DNA of 64,000 nucleotides, taken from Turicibacter sanguinis. Its GTDB lineage: Bacteria; Bacillota_I; Bacilli_A; MOL361; Turicibacteraceae. Location of the stretch: contig NZ_CP053187.1 of NCBI RefSeq assembly GCF_013046825.1, positions 1 to 64,000 on the forward strand. Reading direction: 5' to 3'. Below, in pieces: positions 1 to 8,456 of this stretch (its first letter is position 1; each line of letters starts with the position of its first letter). Both the position numbers and the translations under genes were made by a program. The notes under the pieces are model-generated. The model was not told the DNA's origin. It saw nothing but the letters and a program-made list of their open reading frames with translations, and did not search any database.

Positions 1-24
1 TTAAAAAATCACTATATAAATAAA

Positions 25-58
25 AAATAGGATGCTATCAACTGATAACATCCTATTT
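25..58 (-). terminator. Intrinsic terminator after sigF
   Basis: Imperfect inverted repeat (arms 25-40 and 43-58) overlapping the sigF stop codon, followed on the minus strand by a T-rich run. It closes the spoIIA operon. Confidence 0.75.
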
Positions 59-767
59 AAACCAACATTTTTTCTTTTAATTCTTTTAATACTTTTTTCT
101 CAAGACGTGAAACAGCGACTTGATTAATCTCTAATCGCTTTGCTACCTCTGATTGTGTATAGCCTAAATCAAATCTTAAATAAATCAATAACTTTTCAAT
201 AGGATCGAGATTTGAAACTAATTGTTTCAGTACAATCTTTTGTTCTAATCCCATTCCCTCTTGATGATTCGGGATCCGCTCAATTAATGGCATATCTTCT
301 CTTTCATAGTTATCTAAAGACGTCACATTGATTGGAGCATTTAATGCTAAAATGATTTGTTCTTCCGATAATTCTGTCTCTTGAGCGATTTCTTTAATCG
401 TTGGCTCCCGTTCTAATACTTTATTTAAATGATCTTTCACTTCTTGAATTTTATGAATATTACTTTTAATACTTCGACTAATTTTAATTGGACTTTGTTC
501 TCTAATAAAGGCTTTTATCTCACCAATGATTAAAGGAATTGCATAGGTTGAAAGGGTTGTATCATAAGATGAATCAAATTGGTTAATTGATTTAAGTAGC
601 CCCATACAACCAATCTGAAATAAATCATCCTTTTCAACCTCTATATGTCCAAACTTATGAACAACGGACCAAACTAAATCCATATGATTTGTAACAAGTG
701 TTAATCTAGCTTCTTCATCACCACTTTGAGCTTTTGCAATAAGCTCATGTATTTGTTTTTTATCCAT
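57..767 (-). CDS. sigF: RNA polymerase sporulation sigma factor F
   Basis: A 236-aa sigma-70 family protein of the sporulation/SigB-like class. Region 2 is visible around residues 45-95 (DLFQIGCMGLLKSINQFD and the following helix) and the region 4 helix-turn-helix around 202-230 (YTQSEVAKRLEINQVAVSRL). Identity as sigma-F follows from its place as the last gene after spoIIAA and spoIIAB, the order found in Bacillus. Sigma-F directs early forespore transcription and is held inactive by SpoIIAB. Length matches the family (about 250 aa). A terminator directly follows the stop. Nothing is missing. Confidence 0.95.
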   Translation of the reverse strand: MDKKQIHELIAKAQSGDEEARLTLVTNHMDLVWSVVHKFGHIEVEKDDLFQIGCMGLLKSINQFDSSYDTTLSTYAIPLIIGEIKAFIREQSPIKISRSIKSNIHKIQEVKDHLNKVLEREPTIKEIAQETELSEEQIILALNAPINVTSLDNYEREDMPLIERIPNHQEGMGLEQKIVLKQLVSNLDPIEKLLIYLRFDLGYTQSEVAKRLEINQVAVSRLEKKVLKELKEKMLV

Positions 768-837
768 CTAATCATCCCTCGTGCTAACTTTTCATCTTCA
801 TTTGGTAATGCCTATCACTAACGGATTATTTACTTTT

Positions 838-1272
838 TTATGATTGTTCATGTGCTGCAAATTCTTTTTCAAATACAAGTGTTGTCCCTAAACCTGGTGT
901 AGATTGAACTTCAAAGTGATCACTAAATGATTCCATAATCATAAATCCGAGACCACTTCTTTCCTCCTCACTTTTTGTTGTATATAGCGGTTGCTTCGCT
1001 AATTCAATATTATCGATTCCTCTTCCTGAATCTTTAATTGTTACCTTTAACCGTCTTCCAACTAATGATGCACTCATGGTAATAAGCCCCTCTTCATTGT
1101 CCTCATAACCGTGAATAATCGCATTAGTTACACCTTCTGAAACAATGGTTTTAATTTCGGTCATTTCCTGAGAACTTGGATCAAGTGGCGCAATAAATCC
1201 CATGATCACAAGTCTAGCAAAACTTTCATTAATACTTTTTGCAGGAAACTGTAAATGCATTTCATTGTTCAT
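838..1272 (-). CDS. spoIIAB: Anti-sigma F factor / serine kinase SpoIIAB
   Basis: A 144-aa GHKL-type kinase that binds sigma-F and phosphorylates SpoIIAA. The N-box (EGVTNAIIHGYED), G1 box (DSGRGID) and G2 box (SGLGFMIM) are intact. The start is the ATG at 1272, giving MNNEMHLQFPAKS, which matches known SpoIIAB N-termini. It has an AGGGGG ribosome binding site about 8 nt upstream. A longer in-frame reading would extend into spoIIAA without a good binding site. One base separates it from the spoIIAA stop, so translation is probably coupled. Confidence 0.96.
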   Translation of the reverse strand: MNNEMHLQFPAKSINESFARLVIMGFIAPLDPSSQEMTEIKTIVSEGVTNAIIHGYEDNEEGLITMSASLVGRRLKVTIKDSGRGIDNIELAKQPLYTTKSEEERSGLGFMIMESFSDHFEVQSTPGLGTTLVFEKEFAAHEQS

Positions 1273-1273
1273 A

Positions 1274-1627
1274 TTATGCAATCCCCCTAATGATCGCTGT
1301 AATCTGTTTCTCATCCTCTACGACTTTAATAATTTGAGATAACCCTGATAACTCAAATACCTTTTTAACTAATGGTTTCATCCCAATCACCATGACTGTC
1401 CCATTAACAGACTTAAGTTGATTATAACGACCTAATATAATCCCAATTCCTGAACTATCCATAAAGTCTAAATGTTTTAAATTGAACACGATATGTTGAA
1501 TACGTGATTCACTCATAACAGAATTTAAACGACTTCTCAGTTGATCTGCCGTATGATGATCGAGTTCACCATTTAAATTAACATAAAGAACTTGCCCCTC
1601 AACATAAAGAGAAACTGTAATACTCAT
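1274..1627 (-). CDS. spoIIAA: Anti-sigma F factor antagonist SpoIIAA
   Basis: A 117-aa STAS-domain protein, the anti-anti-sigma factor that releases sigma-F from SpoIIAB. The phosphorylation site lies in MDSSGIG, with Ser58 at the same number as in B. subtilis. Family length is normal. It is the first of the three tightly packed genes and lies about 180 bp downstream of dacF. That gap has an AT-rich hairpin and could hold a separate promoter for spoIIAA. No clear sigma-H site was identified by eye. Confidence 0.96.
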   Translation of the reverse strand: MSITVSLYVEGQVLYVNLNGELDHHTADQLRSRLNSVMSESRIQHIVFNLKHLDFMDSSGIGIILGRYNQLKSVNGTVMVIGMKPLVKKVFELSGLSQIIKVVEDEKQITAIIRGIA

Positions 1628-1782
1628 ATTAATCCCCTTTCTCGTGTGATTTTAATTATCTTCATTTTAAAATAGATTACTTTGGAATATGTCATTTTCG
1701 ACAATTTTAGTCTTTCTTTTTTTTATTTCCTATGATAAAACTTTATTTTTTTATTCGGTCTTTGTCCAAAATTACAAAAAAA

Positions 1783-1816
1783 AGAAGAAAATGCATAAAA
1801 CATGTTATGCATCTTC
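1783..1816 (-). terminator. Weak AT-rich terminator at dacF end
   Basis: Inverted arms 1791-1798 and 1805-1812 (with outer AGAAG/CTTCT pairing) overlap the dacF stop and are followed on the minus strand by a run of eight T. The stem is AT-rich, so readthrough into spoIIAA is possible. Confidence 0.5.
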
Positions 1817-2974
1817 TCCAAATAATATTTTTGAAACAATATATGTGTATAGCCCAATGAAGCTATTTTTTTCAACAGGTTCACTGACTGTTAACGGAAT
1901 TGTTGTATATTCTTCTCCATTATAGTAATACGTTAAAGTTCCGACTTCATCCCCTGGTTGAATAGGTAAGATTATTTCTTCATTTAATGTGACGGTATAA
2001 TTAGTTTCACCTTCACCATCTGTTTTCTTTTTCAATATCGTAATTTGATCCCCTGTTACAATGTCAAAATCACGAGTTTTTGCTAATAAATGATGTCCTG
2101 ATGAAACAACTAAACCACTTTCTAATTTAGGAACTAACTCATATTGTTCATAAGCATATTCAATTAATCGTGTCACTTCTTGATTACGAATCTCCGATTT
2201 ACTTGCTCCCATCACAACAGCGATGACTCTCATTCCATTTCGTTGTGCTGTTGCCGTTAAGCAATATCCTGCTTCTTGTGTGAATCCCGTTTTTAAACCA
2301 TCCACTCCATCAACATATTTAATTAGTTTATTCGTATTAACTAACCAAAATGGTGATTCAGTATCTTGTCGAATATAATCTTCATATAGACCTGAAAACT
2401 CTGTAATCTCTGGATAATCCTGTAACAAATGGCGAGCAATAATAGACATATCATAAGGTGTGGTAACATGTCCTGCTGCTGTTAAACCAGTTGGATTTTT
2501 AAAAACAGTATTATTCATTCCAAGTTCTTTTGCCTTTTGATTCATTAATTCGACAAATGCTTCTTCACTTCCCGCTACGCGTTCTGCTAAAGCTGTAACA
2601 GAATCATTAGCAGATGCGATGGCAATACTTTTGAATAAATCACGAACAATCATTTTTTCTCCAGGTTTTAAATAAATTTGTGATCCACCGTAACTAGCTG
2701 CATTTTCACTAACGCGAATCACTTCATCCCATTGCAATGCTCCATTATGAATGGATTCTAAGATTAAATACATCGACATCATTTTTGTCATACTTGCTGG
2801 AGCCAACTGTTCATGAGGATTTTTTTCGTATAAAATCTCTCCTGTTTCGGCTTCAATCAAAATGGCAGCTTTCCCATCAGTCACTAATTCATCTGCACTA
2901 ACAATCTTTGAGTGAACGAGACAACTGAAGCTAAAGCAAGTTAGAAGACTAATTAACACTTTTCTTATTTTCAT
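1805..2974 (-). CDS. dacF: D-alanyl-D-alanine carboxypeptidase (penicillin-binding protein, DacF type)
   Basis: A 389-aa serine-type DD-carboxypeptidase of peptidase family S11, trimming the terminal D-Ala of peptidoglycan stem peptides outside the membrane. A signal peptide covers about residues 1-27. All three active-site motifs are present: SMTK (Ser61, Lys64), SAN (121-123) and KTG (228-230). A C-terminal PBP5-like domain follows, ending in a probable amphipathic anchor. The ATG at 2974 is chosen because AAAGAGGTG sits just upstream. Position directly before spoIIAA matches dacF in Bacillus, where it is forespore-expressed. Confidence 0.92.
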   Translation of the reverse strand: MKIRKVLISLLTCFSFSCLVHSKIVSADELVTDGKAAILIEAETGEILYEKNPHEQLAPASMTKMMSMYLILESIHNGALQWDEVIRVSENAASYGGSQIYLKPGEKMIVRDLFKSIAIASANDSVTALAERVAGSEEAFVELMNQKAKELGMNNTVFKNPTGLTAAGHVTTPYDMSIIARHLLQDYPEITEFSGLYEDYIRQDTESPFWLVNTNKLIKYVDGVDGLKTGFTQEAGYCLTATAQRNGMRVIAVVMGASKSEIRNQEVTRLIEYAYEQYELVPKLESGLVVSSGHHLLAKTRDFDIVTGDQITILKKKTDGEGETNYTVTLNEEIILPIQPGDEVGTLTYYYNGEEYTTIPLTVSEPVEKNSFIGLYTYIVSKILFGEDA

Positions 2975-3162
2975 CTTTGCACCTCTTTTTCTACTGCAGC
3001 TTAATACACTTTTATGATACATCCAAATGATTTATACACGCTTAGATTAATTTTTATATAGATTATTTAAGTCGTTTCATAAATCATTTTAAGAATAAAA
3101 ACGAATGCCCTCTTTTTTCATATTTATTTGAATTTTAATCATGAAAGGATGAGATAAAAACA

Positions 3163-3206
3163 AAAAGAAGTCGAAGCATCAGGTTTAAGATTCTTCGACT
3201 TCTTTT
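3163..3206 (-). terminator. Terminator after pdp
   Basis: Perfect 13-bp inverted repeat (3163-3175 with 3194-3206, AAAAGAAGTCGAA type) followed on the minus strand by TGTTTTTATC. It separates pdp from dacF. Confidence 0.85.
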
Positions 3207-3259
3207 CAATTAAAATTCAAAGTGAACCACTTTTTTTGTCACACTAAAATGAGATTATC

Positions 3260-4561
3260 TTACTTAATTATATCATAAATTAAAGTAGGTGAGCAAACCT
3301 CTTCTGTTGAGATTTGATAAGCTTGCATAATATAATCGATGGCTTCTTGGTGTTCGCTACTATTTGAATGAATATAAGCTAATGTGTCCCCGACTTCAAC
3401 CATCTCTCCCACTTTTTTATTTAAAACAACTCCAACACCCATATCGATAATATCTTCCTTCATTGCACGTCCAGCACCTAATTTCATGGCTGCGATTCCA
3501 ATTGATAAGGCATCAATTTTTTCAATATAACCTGCACGGTTAGCCTTAACAGCAACGATGGTTTTCGCACTCGGTAATAATGATGGGTCCTCAATTTGAC
3601 GAACATCTCCACCTTGTGCCTCAACGAATTCATTAAACTTCTGTAGAGCAATACCATTATGTAAATTTTCTTTTAGCGTTTGATATGCCTCATCTGTTGT
3701 ATTTGCTTTTTTCGCTAAAACAACCATATGAGAAGCTAATTGTAGCACTAATTCTTCTAAATCTTTCGGGCCATGTCCACTTAATGTGTCAATAGCTTCT
3801 TTAACTTCTAAAGCATTTCCAATCGCAAATCCTAAAGGTTGGTTCATGTCCGTTAAAAATGCAACGGTTTGACGATGAGCATCACGCCCAATTTCAACCA
3901 TTGCTTGCGCTAACTCTTTTGCATCTTCTAATGTTTTCATGAATGCACCCGCACCAAATTTAACATCTAACACAATCGCATCAGCACCTGCAGCAATTTT
4001 TTTACTCATGATGGAAGAGGCAATTAAAGGAATTGATTCAACAGTAGATGTTACATCACGTAATGCATATAAATATTTATCTGCAGGAGCTAGGTTCCCT
4101 GTTTGTCCAATGATTGCAATTTTTTTATCATTGACTTGTTTAATAAATTCTTCCATTTCAAGTTCAATTCTCATTCCTGAAATAGATTCTAATTTATCAA
4201 GGGTACCCCCTGTATGCCCAAGACCTCGTCCACTCATTTTTGCAACAGGGACACCAACAGAAGCCACAAGAGGTCCTAAAATTAATGAAGTTTTATCTCC
4301 TACTCCTCCTGTTGAATGCTTATCCACTTTAATTCCTTCAATTGCTGACAAATCAACGACCTCACCTGTCGCTACCATCGCTTGTGTTAAAGCTAATCTC
4401 TCAGCTTTTGTCATATCATTAAATACCACTGCCATTAAAAAAGCAGACATTTGGTAATCTGGGATTTCTTTATTTGTATACCCATTAATCATCCATTCAA
4501 TTTCTTCTTTTGTTAATTCTACATTATGTCTTTTTTTGTAGATTAAATCTACCATTCTCAT
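3260..4561 (-). CDS. pdp: Pyrimidine-nucleoside phosphorylase
   Basis: A 433-aa homodimeric-type nucleoside phosphorylase that splits uridine and thymidine with phosphate in the cytoplasm, feeding pentose salvage. The phosphate-binding stretch [12 protein letters not shown] (about 81-92) and the family signature [16 protein letters not shown] (about 110-125) are intact. The C-terminal domain is complete. The start ATG at 4561 follows AAAGGTGA; upstream codons have no such site. It works with deoC and deoD, which here lie 10 kb away rather than in one operon. Confidence 0.94.
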   Translation of the reverse strand: MRMVDLIYKKRHNVELTKEEIEWMINGYTNKEIPDYQMSAFLMAVVFNDMTKAERLALTQAMVATGEVVDLSAIEGIKVDKHSTGGVGDKTSLILGPLVASVGVPVAKMSGRGLGHTGGTLDKLESISGMRIELEMEEFIKQVNDKKIAIIGQTGNLAPADKYLYALRDVTSTVESIPLIASSIMSKKIAAGADAIVLDVKFGAGAFMKTLEDAKELAQAMVEIGRDAHRQTVAFLTDMNQPLGFAIGNALEVKEAIDTLSGHGPKDLEELVLQLASHMVVLAKKANTTDEAYQTLKENLHNGIALQKFNEFVEAQGGDVRQIEDPSLLPSAKTIVAVKANRAGYIEKIDALSIGIAAMKLGAGRAMKEDIIDMGVGVVLNKKVGEMVEVGDTLAYIHSNSSEHQEAIDYIMQAYQISTEEVCSPTLIYDIIK

Positions 4562-4730
4562 TTTCCAATCACCTTTTTTCTTTAAAAATAAAAACAATTA
4601 AATTATACCCCAAACTGGAAAAGGATGTAATCCTATTCGCGTTATAACATAAAAAAAAGATTTTTAAGGAATACTTCTATTAGGTAATGGAAAAATATAA
4701 TTATAACCTTGACTAAATGAGGTGAAAATG

Positions 4731-5015
4731 ATGTTCCGTCAACATAAAATCTTATGCGAAAATAAAGAGGTTATTGTCTATCTCTTCTTGTATGATCAGG
4801 AAATAGACCTTGAAACAATGAAGAATATTTTTTCCCAAATGTCTACTATGACATTAGAATCACGAATTTTAGACTACTTTTCCCAACATAACATAAAATT
4901 TTTCGGGAATCATATTCGCATTGTCTATCATGCAACCATTGTCAAAGATTTTGTTTTAAATCAAAAATATCATCATAAAAAACAGGCTGACAACGTCGTT
5001 AATTTATATCGTTAA
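4731..5015 (+). CDS. Hypothetical protein, 94 aa
   Basis: A small basic, histidine-containing soluble protein (starts MFRQHKILCENKEVIV) that I do not recognise. It has no signal peptide or membrane segment. The ATG at 4731 has GAGGTG six bases upstream; the neighbouring ATG at 4728 and GTG at 4722 are too close to that site. It is the only plus-strand gene in this part of the window, is divergent from pdp, and ends at a bidirectional terminator. Secondary structure looks alpha/beta, and coding use resembles its neighbours. Confidence 0.7.
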   Translation: MFRQHKILCENKEVIVYLFLYDQEIDLETMKNIFSQMSTMTLESRILDYFSQHNIKFFGNHIRIVYHATIVKDFVLNQKYHHKKQADNVVNLYR

Positions 5016-5024
5016 CGACAAAAC

Positions 5025-5063
5025 AAAAGAGTGATATCTAATTATAATAGATATCACTTTTTT
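5025..5063. terminator. Bidirectional terminator
   Basis: Arms 5030-5039 and 5049-5058 (AGTGATATCT type) with a T-run on the plus strand and A-run before it, lying between convergent small genes. Confidence 0.8.
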
Positions 5064-5066
5064 GTT

Positions 5067-5261
5067 TTAATAATTTTTATTTTTATTTTTTTCATCATCT
5101 TCTATAGGGGAAGTCAGTTCATTTAAAGATAAATCAAATTCATTTCCGAACTCAAAAAAACCAAACAGACTTTGATGAAGGCAACGATTCATTTCATTTT
5201 GCCAGGCATGATTAAAAGCTGAATGAGACTCAGTATGAGAGACATGGCGTTCTTTTTTCAA
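5067..5261 (-). CDS. Hypothetical protein, 64 aa
   Basis: A short protein (KKERHVSHTESHSAFNHAW...) with a His-rich N-terminus and an acidic then Lys/Asn-rich C-terminus. I do not recognise a family. AAAGGAG lies nine bases before a TTG at 5261. The in-frame TTG at 5270 abuts the binding site and is less likely. It sits 14 nt downstream of the small membrane gene ending at 5276, so the two are probably cotranscribed. It could be a sporulation-related small protein, but there is no direct evidence. Confidence 0.55.
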   Translation of the reverse strand: MKKERHVSHTESHSAFNHAWQNEMNRCLHQSLFGFFEFGNEFDLSLNELTSPIEDDEKNKNKNY

Positions 5262-5275
5262 AATAATCAACTCCT

Positions 5276-5500
5276 TTATCTTAAAACAGTTGTTAAAATA
5301 ACTAATAACATTAAGACAATAAGATAAGTAAGAACGGCTTTTGCAAAATTTCGTTTATTTGTATTCACTCGTTTACTAAAACTATAATAAATAAAAGAAA
5401 CGAGATTCACGATAGGAATCATAGCGAGCAAAAGTAAAAAAATCCATTCTTCTATTTTAATGACAGGTTCTAATTCAATTTCTTGATGTGTCTTTTCCAT
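5276..5500 (-). CDS. Small two-helix membrane protein, 74 aa
   Basis: Two hydrophobic helices (about residues 19-42 and 54-73) separated by a basic loop (FSKRVNTNKRNFAK), preceded by an acidic N-terminus. The layout suggests a small inner-membrane protein with a positive cytoplasmic loop. GAAAGGGCGGAG precedes the ATG at a good distance. Function is unknown. Confidence 0.65.
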   Translation of the reverse strand: MEKTHQEIELEPVIKIEEWIFLLLLAMIPIVNLVSFIYYSFSKRVNTNKRNFAKAVLTYLIVLMLLVILTTVLR

Positions 5501-5577
5501 TAACTCCGCCCTTTCTATTGAATGTATTACTTATTTTTAGAATTCAAAAATTTTTTATACTTATTTTTAGCACAAAA

Positions 5578-5608
5578 AAAGAACAGTCTCCTTAAGAGAC
5601 TGTTCTTT
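5578..5608 (-). terminator. Terminator after plsC
   Basis: Perfect 13-bp stem (5578-5590 and 5596-5608) with a CTTAA loop and a T-run on the minus strand. Confidence 0.88.
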
Positions 5609-6322
5609 CTATAATGCTTTTTTGATAATTGTTTCAACTTGCTCACAAATGTCGTTCGTTGACAATTCTGAATAAGCTTCATAAGGAATTGCATCGTGAA
5701 TTTTCATTTTAACAACCGTTTTTCTTGGCCAACGCTTCGCTACTTCATAACTATTAAAGATAGTGACTGGAATAATATCCGCTTTAGCTTTTTGGGCTAA
5801 TTTAAAGCTTCCAGCTTTGAATGAACCCATTTTTGCGTCTACCATACGAGTTCCTTCGGGGAAAATAACCATTAAATGACCTTCTTTAACTGTTTTAGCG
5901 GCATTTGAGATAACCTTAACAGATTGTCGCACATCATTTCGATCCATAAATTGACATTGAATTAAACGCATGCTATCACTTAATAAAAAAATATGATCTA
6001 ATTCCTTTTTAGCAACGTATCCATGCGGACGTTTAATCGCTTTCAACATGGCCACAATATCGATATTACTTTGATGATTTGCATAAATAACACCGTGTTC
6101 AACTTCATCTAACTTTTCAAGACCATCCACTTCTACTCGAACATTAAATACTAATGGAATAGCCCATGAAACAACCCAACTGATAAATGAAAACTTCTCA
6201 ACTGAAGAATACTTTTCGTCTTTTAGCTGTTGAACACGGAAATTTACACCTAAAACCGTGATAATGATGATTAATAGTAATAATCCTATAACTCCCAATC
6301 CCCAAAATAAAATAGTTAACAA
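5609..6322 (-). CDS. plsC: 1-acyl-sn-glycerol-3-phosphate acyltransferase
   Basis: A 237-aa membrane-bound acyltransferase that converts lysophosphatidate to phosphatidate in phospholipid synthesis. An N-terminal helix (about 4-24) anchors it. The catalytic H-x4-D motif is His83 to Asp88 (NHQSNID), and the substrate motif FPEGTR is at 154-159. The start is probably TTG at 6322, preceded by AAAGGGTGAG. It overlaps the end of dfrA by seven bases, which indicates translational coupling. It is the last gene of the thyA-dfrA-plsC run. Confidence 0.88.
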   Translation of the reverse strand: MLTILFWGLGVIGLLLLIIIITVLGVNFRVQQLKDEKYSSVEKFSFISWVVSWAIPLVFNVRVEVDGLEKLDEVEHGVIYANHQSNIDIVAMLKAIKRPHGYVAKKELDHIFLLSDSMRLIQCQFMDRNDVRQSVKVISNAAKTVKEGHLMVIFPEGTRMVDAKMGSFKAGSFKLAQKAKADIIPVTIFNSYEVAKRWPRKTVVKMKIHDAIPYEAYSELSTNDICEQVETIIKKAL

Positions 6323-6801
6323 GTCTTACTCACCCTTTCGTAAACATTAAATCTAAGCTCCTGAACCTTTTTTTCCTTTATACAACGCCACTCATCCCAA
6401 TTAATTTCAGGGAAATAAGTATCACCTTCAAAGGTAGCATCAATATGCGTAATATATAAACGATCTGCTATTGGTAATGTCTGTTCATAAATTGAACGAC
6501 CCCCAATGACAAATAATTCTTTAGAATTTTGATAGTTTGCTAAGATTTTATTTAAATTATCTGTAATCGTGACTTGTTCATGATTATAACTCATTTGCTT
6601 CGTTAACACAATATGGTGACGATTCGGTAATGGTTTATTTTGATAAGACAAAATCGACTCAAACGTATGACGCCCCATTAAAATATCATGTCCTGTTGTT
6701 GTTTCTTTAAAATATTTTAAATCTTCTTTATAATGCCACGGTAATTGATTATTAACACCGATTAATTGATTTTGATCAAAAGCTACAATAAGTGAAATCA
6801 T
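6316..6801 (-). CDS. dfrA: Dihydrofolate reductase
   Basis: A 161-aa NADPH-dependent dihydrofolate reductase that regenerates tetrahydrofolate consumed by thymidylate synthase. The N-terminal strand (MISLIVAFDQN), the GVNNQLPWH loop and the acidic active-site residue Asp27 in KEDLKYFK are present, and the length is typical. It lies 16 nt downstream of thyA and overlaps plsC. An AGGGG binding site precedes the ATG. The thyA-dfrA pairing is common in Bacillota. Confidence 0.94.
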   Translation of the reverse strand: MISLIVAFDQNQLIGVNNQLPWHYKEDLKYFKETTTGHDILMGRHTFESILSYQNKPLPNRHHIVLTKQMSYNHEQVTITDNLNKILANYQNSKELFVIGGRSIYEQTLPIADRLYITHIDATFEGDTYFPEINWDEWRCIKEKKVQELRFNVYERVSKTC

Positions 6802-6817
6802 CTTCTATTCCCCTTTT

Positions 6818-7612
6818 TTAAACTGCTACAACCCCTTTTAATAATGGATGAGGATCATAACCTTCTAATGTAAAATCTTCATATTTAAAATCAAAAATTG
6901 ATTTAACGTCTTGATTTAACTTCATGGTTGGAAGAGGGCGAATATCACGTCCTAATTGAATTTTAACTTGTTCTAAATGATTTTGATAAATATGCGCATC
7001 TCCAAGAGTATGAACAAACTCTCCAACTTCTAAACCTGTCACTTGTGCAATCATCATCGTTAATAAAGCATATGATGCAATATTAAATGGTACACCTAAG
7101 AAAATATCAGCAGAACGTTGATATAACATACATGATAATTTTCCATCATTTACATAAAATTGAAATAATAAATGACATGGGGGTAAGGCCATTTGATCAA
7201 GTTCTCCAACATTCCAGGCATTCACAATTAAGCGACGTGAATTTGGATTTGTTTTAATTTGTTCTACTACTTCAGCTAACTGATCAATAACTGTTCCATT
7301 AGCTCCTTCCCAACGACGCCATTGTTTTCCATAAACAGGTCCTAAATTTCCTTCTTCATCTGCCCACTCATTCCAAATTCGTACCCCATTTTCTTGTAAA
7401 TACTTAACGTTTGTATCTCCACTAATAAACCATAGTAATTCATGAATAATTGATTTCAAGTGAACTTTTTTAGTTGTTAATAACGGAAATCCTTCTGCTA
7501 AATCAAAACGCATCTGATATCCAAAGGTACTAATCGTTCCTGTTCCTGTTCGATCACCTTTTGTTGTCCCATTCTCTAATACATGATTTAATAAATCTAA
7601 GTATTGTTTCAT
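6818..7612 (-). CDS. thyA: Thymidylate synthase
   Basis: A 264-aa ThyA-class enzyme that methylates dUMP to dTMP using methylene-tetrahydrofolate. The nucleophile is Cys146 in [10 protein letters not shown], the same numbering as the 264-aa E. coli enzyme. The Arg-rich phosphate loop (RRLIVNAWN) and the C-terminal ending in AV are intact. Sequence is highly typical. It starts a compact run with dfrA. Confidence 0.97.
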   Translation of the reverse strand: MKQYLDLLNHVLENGTTKGDRTGTGTISTFGYQMRFDLAEGFPLLTTKKVHLKSIIHELLWFISGDTNVKYLQENGVRIWNEWADEEGNLGPVYGKQWRRWEGANGTVIDQLAEVVEQIKTNPNSRRLIVNAWNVGELDQMALPPCHLLFQFYVNDGKLSCMLYQRSADIFLGVPFNIASYALLTMMIAQVTGLEVGEFVHTLGDAHIYQNHLEQVKIQLGRDIRPLPTMKLNQDVKSIFDFKYEDFTLEGYDPHPLLKGVVAV

Positions 7613-7659
7613 TTATTTCACTCCTAAACTATATGATTACCTTACTTATTATTACAACT

Positions 7660-8451
7660 TTAAACTTTATCAATGACACCATAGAAAAAATGCCGTTTTT
7701 GATTTTCCCTTCTAATATCAAATCCTAATTCTTTTATTGACAGATTCCCGTAGTTCGATTTAACAACGACTCGTTTCTTAGCGACACGTAATGCTTCTTT
7801 AACATGTTCATTTGTCATAACATCATAAGATACAATCGGTTTGATTACTTTAATCCCATGAGAAGACTCAACGGAAGTATCAAACATGAAATCAAAGTAT
7901 ACCACATCAAACGAGTTACTGCGACAATTTTTTAAATATTCTAAATTATCTTCATTCCTAATCTGAATTCGATTAATTAATGAAGACCACTCTGGTTTTT
8001 CATGCTGAACATAGTAACTTAATCCTTCTTTAACAATGACGGAAAGAGGGAAACTTTTTTCTAATGACACCACTTCTCCCGTCTGACCAACAACATAGTT
8101 AGCGACCAATGTATCAGAGGCTAACCCTAAATTACAATCTAAAAATGTCATGCCTGATTCTAACTGACATGCTGTGATTAAACTGTCTTTTTGTCCCCTT
8201 TCGAGCTGCTTAATTCGATGCATAGCCATATTAGGATGAAAGAAAACTTCCTCTTGGCCTTTTTTGTAATAACTTAATCCACGTTGATTATTAACAACAA
8301 ATATATCAGAGTCTACATGTTCTAATAAATATTTGACAGTCTTTTTATGACGTGAATAAAACGGAATATTTAATTTTTTTGATAAAGTTGAAGCTTGTGA
8401 AACAAGAGCCTCTGTTTCATCAAAAGCTGTTGTAATAATCATACGACTCAC
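7660..8451 (-). CDS. Class I SAM-dependent methyltransferase (RsmJ/YpiP-like)
   Basis: A 263-aa protein with an N-terminal alpha/beta segment (1-95) and a Rossmann methyltransferase domain. The motif I-like stretch TFLDCNLGLASD begins near residue 102, the acidic strand end is VVSLEKS near 127-133, and FDVVYFDFMFD looks like the motif IV region. This layout resembles the family around 16S rRNA methyltransferase RsmJ and Bacillus YpiP. The exact substrate is not shown by the sequence. It lies five nt after the MFS gene and 47 nt before thyA. Confidence 0.7.
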   Translation of the reverse strand: MSRMIITTAFDETEALVSQASTLSKKLNIPFYSRHKKTVKYLLEHVDSDIFVVNNQRGLSYYKKGQEEVFFHPNMAMHRIKQLERGQKDSLITACQLESGMTFLDCNLGLASDTLVANYVVGQTGEVVSLEKSFPLSVIVKEGLSYYVQHEKPEWSSLINRIQIRNEDNLEYLKNCRSNSFDVVYFDFMFDTSVESSHGIKVIKPIVSYDVMTNEHVKEALRVAKKRVVVKSNYGNLSIKELGFDIRRENQKRHFFYGVIDKV

Positions 8452-8456
8452 CTTTT

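Noticed and set aside
1689-1925. Plus-strand ORF across the dacF terminator
   Set aside because: AT-rich, no ribosome binding site, overlaps the dacF end and a hairpin; judged noncoding.
3939-4457. Long plus-strand ORF inside pdp
   Set aside because: It is antisense to the conserved pdp motifs and has no binding site; a frame shadow.
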